This document shows positions 4,278-7,436 of a stretch of DNA of 7,436 bases, piece by piece. The stretch is from an uncultured Collinsella sp. (lineage in GTDB: Bacteria; Actinomycetota; Coriobacteriia; Coriobacteriales; Coriobacteriaceae): positions 1 to 7,436 of the forward strand of contig URWS01000067.1 in NCBI GenBank assembly GCA_900551605.1, read 5' to 3'. Under the pieces are notes generated by a model that saw only the letters and a program-made list of their open reading frames with translations, was not told the origin of the DNA and ran no database searches. Positions within the stretch are counted from its first letter, which is position 1; every line of letters begins with the position of its first letter. The position numbers were made by a program, and so were the translations under genes.

Positions 4278-6134
4278 CTACGCCGCCTCGTCGAACTGCG
4301 AGTTGTACAGGTCGGCGTAGAAGCCGCCCTGGGCGAGCAACTCGTCGTGCGTGCCCTTCTCGACGATGTCGCCGTCGCGGATCACCAGGATCACGTCGGC
4401 GTTGCGGATCGTGGACAGGCGGTGCGCGATGACAAAGCTCGTGCGGCCCTGCATTAGCGCATCCATGGCACGCTGAATAAGCTCCTCGGTACGAGTGTCA
4501 ACGTTGGAGGTCGCCTCGTCCAAAATCAGCGCCGGACGGTCGGCCAAAATGGCACGGGCGATGGTCACGAGCTGGCGCTGACCCTGCGACAGGTTAGTGC
4601 CCTCCTCGTTGATCATAAAGTCGTAGCCGCCGGCGAGCGTATGGATAAAGTGGTCGCAGCGTGCGGCACGTGCGGCGGCCTCGACTTCGGCATCGCTCGC
4701 ATCGGGGCGTCCGTAGCGGATATTTTCGCGGATGGTGCCGTTAAACAGCCAGGTATCCTGCAGCACCATGGCAAACTCGCCGCGCAGCGCCGCGCGGTCC
4801 CAGTCGCGCACGTCGACGCCCTCGACACGCAGCGAACCGTCGTCCACATCGTAGAAGCGCTGCAGCAGCTTGATGAGCGTGGTCTTGCCGGCGCCGGTGG
4901 GACCGACGATGGCGATGGTCTGGCCGGGCTGCGCCTCGCAGCTAAAGTCGTGGATGATGGTCTTGTCGGGCGTGTAGCCAAACTTGACGTGGTCGAACTC
5001 CACGTGACCGGGGCGCTTCTCGGGAATCTGCGCGTCGGCCTTCTGCTCCTCCTCGGGCGCGGCCAGGAACTCAAAGACGCGCTCGGTGGCGGCAGCCATC
5101 GACTGCATCGTGTTGCTCACGTTGCCCAGCTGCTGCACGGGTTGCGTAAAGTTGCGCACGTACTGGATAAAGCTCTGGATGTCGCCGGGCGTGGCATTGC
5201 CGGTCAGCGCGAGCTGCGCGCCCACCACGACGACGCCCACGTAGCCCATGTTGCCCACCAAGCTCATAAGCGGCATCATCAGGCCCGACAGAAACTGCGA
5301 GCGCCAGCCACTAATAAAGAGGCGGTCGTTTTGACGGTCGAACTCCTCGATCGAGGCCTCGGCGCGGTCGAACACCTGGATGACGTTCTGGCCGGCAAAG
5401 TCCTCCTCGATAATGCCGTTGACGGCGCCCAGAACCTGCTGTTGCTCGCGGAAGTACGGCTGCGAGAAGTGAATCATTACGGTCAGGATAATCGCGGCGG
5501 CCGGCAGCGTGAGCACGGTGACGCCGGTAAGCGGCAGGCTGATCGAAAGCATCATGACGAGCACGCCGATAATCTGCGTCACCGACGTGATGAGCTGCGT
5601 CACGCTCTGGTTGAGCGACTGACCCAGCGTATCGACGTCGTTGGTGATGCGGCTGAGTACGTCTCCCTTGCTGTGGCCGTTGAAGTAACTCATCGGCACG
5701 ACGGCAATCTTGGCGGCGATTTCCTTGCGCATGCGGTAGCAGATCTTTTGCGTGACGCCGGTCATGAGCCAGCCCTGGATGAGGCTGCAGACAGAGCTCG
5801 CCAGATACAGGCAGAGCAAAAAGCCGAGCGTCTTGGCGATCCAGTCAAAGTCAACGTCGCCGGTGCCGTTGACCTTGGCGACCAGGCCTTCGAACAGCTT
5901 GGTCGTAACCTGGCCGAGCACCTTGGGTCCCACAATGTTAAAGATGACCGAGCACACGGCAAAGGCGACGGCGGCAAACACGGCAATCTTGTGCTGGCCG
6001 ATATAGCCGAGCAGCTGCCTCATGGTGCCCTTAAAGTCCTTGGCCTTTTCGCCGCGACGCATGCCGCCCATGCGGCCCATGGGACCGCGCTGGCGGGTGG
6101 GCTTGGGAATCTGAGTCTTGGTCTCGTCTGCCAT
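4278..6134 (-). CDS. ABC exporter half-transporter with the canonical catalytic site (MdlB/TM288-like)
   Basis: A type IV (B-family) ABC half-transporter of 618 aa in the usual order: a basic, Gly/Met-rich N-terminus (1-45), a six-helix transmembrane domain (about 48-330) and an ATPase domain (about 375-615). Motifs are A-loop Y387, Walker A GPTGAGKTT (411-419), Q459, signature LSQGQ (515-519), Walker B ALILDE with catalytic E540 and switch H571. Catalytic Glu and His with a degenerate LSQGQ signature match the TM288/BmrD/LmrD type of subunit. Its partner is the gene upstream, which has the complementary pattern. Its ATG shares one base with the upstream TAA (TAATG), with GGAGG 9 bases before it, implying coupled translation and roughly equal amounts. 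The pair should export drugs, lipids or peptides across the cytoplasmic membrane; the substrate cannot be read from the sequence. Confidence 0.93.
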   Translation of the reverse strand: MADETKTQIPKPTRQRGPMGRMGGMRRGEKAKDFKGTMRQLLGYIGQHKIAVFAAVAFAVCSVIFNIVGPKVLGQVTTKLFEGLVAKVNGTGDVDFDWIAKTLGFLLCLYLASSVCSLIQGWLMTGVTQKICYRMRKEIAAKIAVVPMSYFNGHSKGDVLSRITNDVDTLGQSLNQSVTQLITSVTQIIGVLVMMLSISLPLTGVTVLTLPAAAIILTVMIHFSQPYFREQQQVLGAVNGIIEEDFAGQNVIQVFDRAEASIEEFDRQNDRLFISGWRSQFLSGLMMPLMSLVGNMGYVGVVVVGAQLALTGNATPGDIQSFIQYVRNFTQPVQQLGNVSNTMQSMAAATERVFEFLAAPEEEQKADAQIPEKRPGHVEFDHVKFGYTPDKTIIHDFSCEAQPGQTIAIVGPTGAGKTTLIKLLQRFYDVDDGSLRVEGVDVRDWDRAALRGEFAMVLQDTWLFNGTIRENIRYGRPDASDAEVEAAARAARCDHFIHTLAGGYDFMINEEGTNLSQGQRQLVTIARAILADRPALILDEATSNVDTRTEELIQRAMDALMQGRTSFVIAHRLSTIRNADVILVIRDGDIVEKGTHDELLAQGGFYADLYNSQFDEAA

Positions 6135-7436
6135 TAGCGCTCGCCTCCTTCCATGACGGCTGCAATTTCTTCTTGGGTAAGCCCCAGCTCCTCGGCGGAA
6201 AGCTGCGACTGTGCGATCTCCAGGTACGCCGGGCAGCTGCGCAGCAGCTCCTCGTGCGTGCCGGTGCCCACTACGTGGCCGTCGTCGAGCACGATGATCT
6301 GGTCGGCGTGCATGATGGTCGCGATGCGCTGGGCCACGACCACGAGCGCGGCGTCGGTGACGTTTTTGGCGAGCTCTTCGCGCAGGCGCGCGTCGGTCTT
6401 GTAGTCGAGGGCGCTAAACGAATCATCGAACACCACGACCTCGGGCTTTTTGGCCAACGCGCGGGCGATGGCCAAGCGTTGGCGCTGACCGCCCGAAACA
6501 TTGGAGCCGCCCTGGCTAATGGGGGAGTCGTACCCGTCCTCGCGCTCGGCGATAAAGTCCTCGGCCTGGGCGATGCACGCGGCCTCGTGCATGTCCTCGT
6601 CGCTCACCATGTCGCCGGCAAACTTGAGGTTGCTCTCGACGGTGCCCGAGAACAGACGTCCCTGCTGCGGGATATAGCCAACCCGGCGGCGCAGCTCGGA
6701 GAGCGTCATGTCGCGTACGTCGACGCCGTCGAGCGAAATGCTGCCGCCCGTGACGTCGTACAGGCGCGGGATCAGCTGCACGAGCGTGGACTTGCCCGAA
6801 CCCGTGGAGCCGATGATGCCGAGCATCTGACCGGCGTGCGTGGTAAAGCTGACGCCGCTGATGACATCGGCGCGGGCGTCGGGGTACTGGAAGCTCACGT
6901 CGCGGAAGCAGAGCTCGCCGCGCGGGGCGTTGGCCGCAGGCAACTTAGGCGAAGCGGGGTCGTTGATGCTGGTGGGGCAGGTGATGACCTCTTCCACGCG
7001 CTCGGCGGCAACCTCGGCGCGGGGCAGGATGACCGAAACCATGGTGAGGATCATAAACGCCATGACGATCTGCATGGTGTAGGAGATAAACGCCATCATG
7101 TTGCCGACCTGCATCACGCCGTCGGACACGCCCTGAGCGCCAAACCACACGATCAGCACGGTGATGCAGTTCATGACGAGCATCATGAGCGGCATCATAA
7201 AGCTCATGGCGCGGTTGGTGTAGAGCTGCGTGGTCATCAGGTCGAGCGAGGCCTTGTCAAAGCGCTCGAGCTCGTGCTCCTCGCGGTTGAACGAGCGGAT
7301 GGGCATGAGGCCGTCGAGCAGCTCGCGGGCGGTAAGGTTCACGCGGTCCACAAAGCCCTGCATCTTTTTGAACTTGGGCATGGTGAGGCCCATGAGCACG
7401 CCGACGACGGCCGAGACCGCAATGATGGCCACGGCG
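6134..7436 (-). CDS. ABC exporter half-transporter with a degenerate catalytic site (MdlA/TM287-like), N-terminus outside the window
   Basis: The C-terminal 434 or so residues of a B-family ABC half-transporter. The reading frame stays open to the right edge; the residue at 7432 is an internal Val (GTG), so the true start lies outside and about 150-180 residues are missing. Numbered from 7432, the start is a late transmembrane helix, followed by the coupling-loop region (MQGFVDRVNLTARELLDG), two further helices (about 76-98 and 112-135) and the ATPase domain from about 170. Motifs: Walker A GSTGSGKST (208-216), signature VSGGQ (312-316), Walker B VVVFDD (332-337), with D337 where the catalytic Glu belongs, and Q368 in place of the switch His (VVVAQRIAT). 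These changes are the known marks of the non-hydrolysing site in heterodimeric exporters such as TM287/288. It is first of the two genes and ends TAATG into the next. Confidence 0.92.
   Translation of the reverse strand, partial: AVAIIAVSAVVGVLMGLTMPKFKKMQGFVDRVNLTARELLDGLMPIRSFNREEHELERFDKASLDLMTTQLYTNRAMSFMMPLMMLVMNCITVLIVWFGAQGVSDGVMQVGNMMAFISYTMQIVMAFMILTMVSVILPRAEVAAERVEEVITCPTSINDPASPKLPAANAPRGELCFRDVSFQYPDARADVISGVSFTTHAGQMLGIIGSTGSGKSTLVQLIPRLYDVTGGSISLDGVDVRDMTLSELRRRVGYIPQQGRLFSGTVESNLKFAGDMVSDEDMHEAACIAQAEDFIAEREDGYDSPISQGGSNVSGGQRQRLAIARALAKKPEVVVFDDSFSALDYKTDARLREELAKNVTDAALVVVAQRIATIMHADQIIVLDDGHVVGTGTHEELLRSCPAYLEIAQSQLSAEELGLTQEEIAAVMEGGER

Noticed and set aside
4641..6137. 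498-aa plus-strand ORF
   Set aside because: Exactly antisense to the ABC exporter gene with clear Walker motifs; His/Asp/Gly-rich shadow translation.
1..7436. CRISPR arrays, tRNA and rRNA genes
   Set aside because: No regularly spaced direct repeats, cloverleaf sequences or rRNA segments were seen on either strand.

Overview
The window is high-GC DNA carrying five protein genes, all on the minus strand, plus a short leader-peptide gene. The protein sequences, the GC-rich coding style, the AT-richer intergenic repeats and the MetI-MetQ fusion suggest an actinobacterial gut anaerobe of the Coriobacteriia, most likely Collinsella or a close relative. That assignment is inference from recall, not from a search. 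Bases 1-48 are not genomic: they are the end of an Illumina P5 primer, an 8-base index and the Nextera transposon end. Position 49 is therefore the true end of an assembled contig.

Positions 49-2397 hold a methionine-uptake operon, read right to left. It begins with a 36-residue leader peptide containing ten Met and three Cys codons (2397-2287). An intrinsic terminator follows (2264-2225), then metN (ATPase with a C-terminal NIL sensor domain, GTG start at 2173), then an overlapping gene fusing the MetI permease to a MetQ-type substrate-binding domain, cut off by the contig end. Part of the leader-peptide coding sequence is perfectly complementary to the 5' arm of the terminator. A second 9-bp complementarity joins the Met/Cys codons to the segment just after the leader stop codon. 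This is the architecture of ribosome-mediated transcription attenuation by methionine supply and is the most notable find in the window.

Positions 2592-3782 hold a self-contained aroF-type unit: a promoter (-10 at 3754-3759, -35 at 3777-3782), a class I DAHP synthase gene (3699-2668) and its own terminator (2633-2592). A 19-bp-arm palindrome (2534-2589) lies between this terminator and the met leader region.

Positions 3783-4210 hold no convincing gene. They contain an imperfect palindrome upstream of the aroF promoter and a roughly 240-bp element bounded by 37-bp inverted repeats (3917-4156).

Positions 4211-7436 hold a two-gene ABC exporter operon ending in a strong terminator (4246-4211). 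The upstream gene (running off the right edge) has a degenerate catalytic site and the downstream gene has the canonical one. The two overlap by one base (TAATG) and should form a heterodimeric exporter of unknown substrate.
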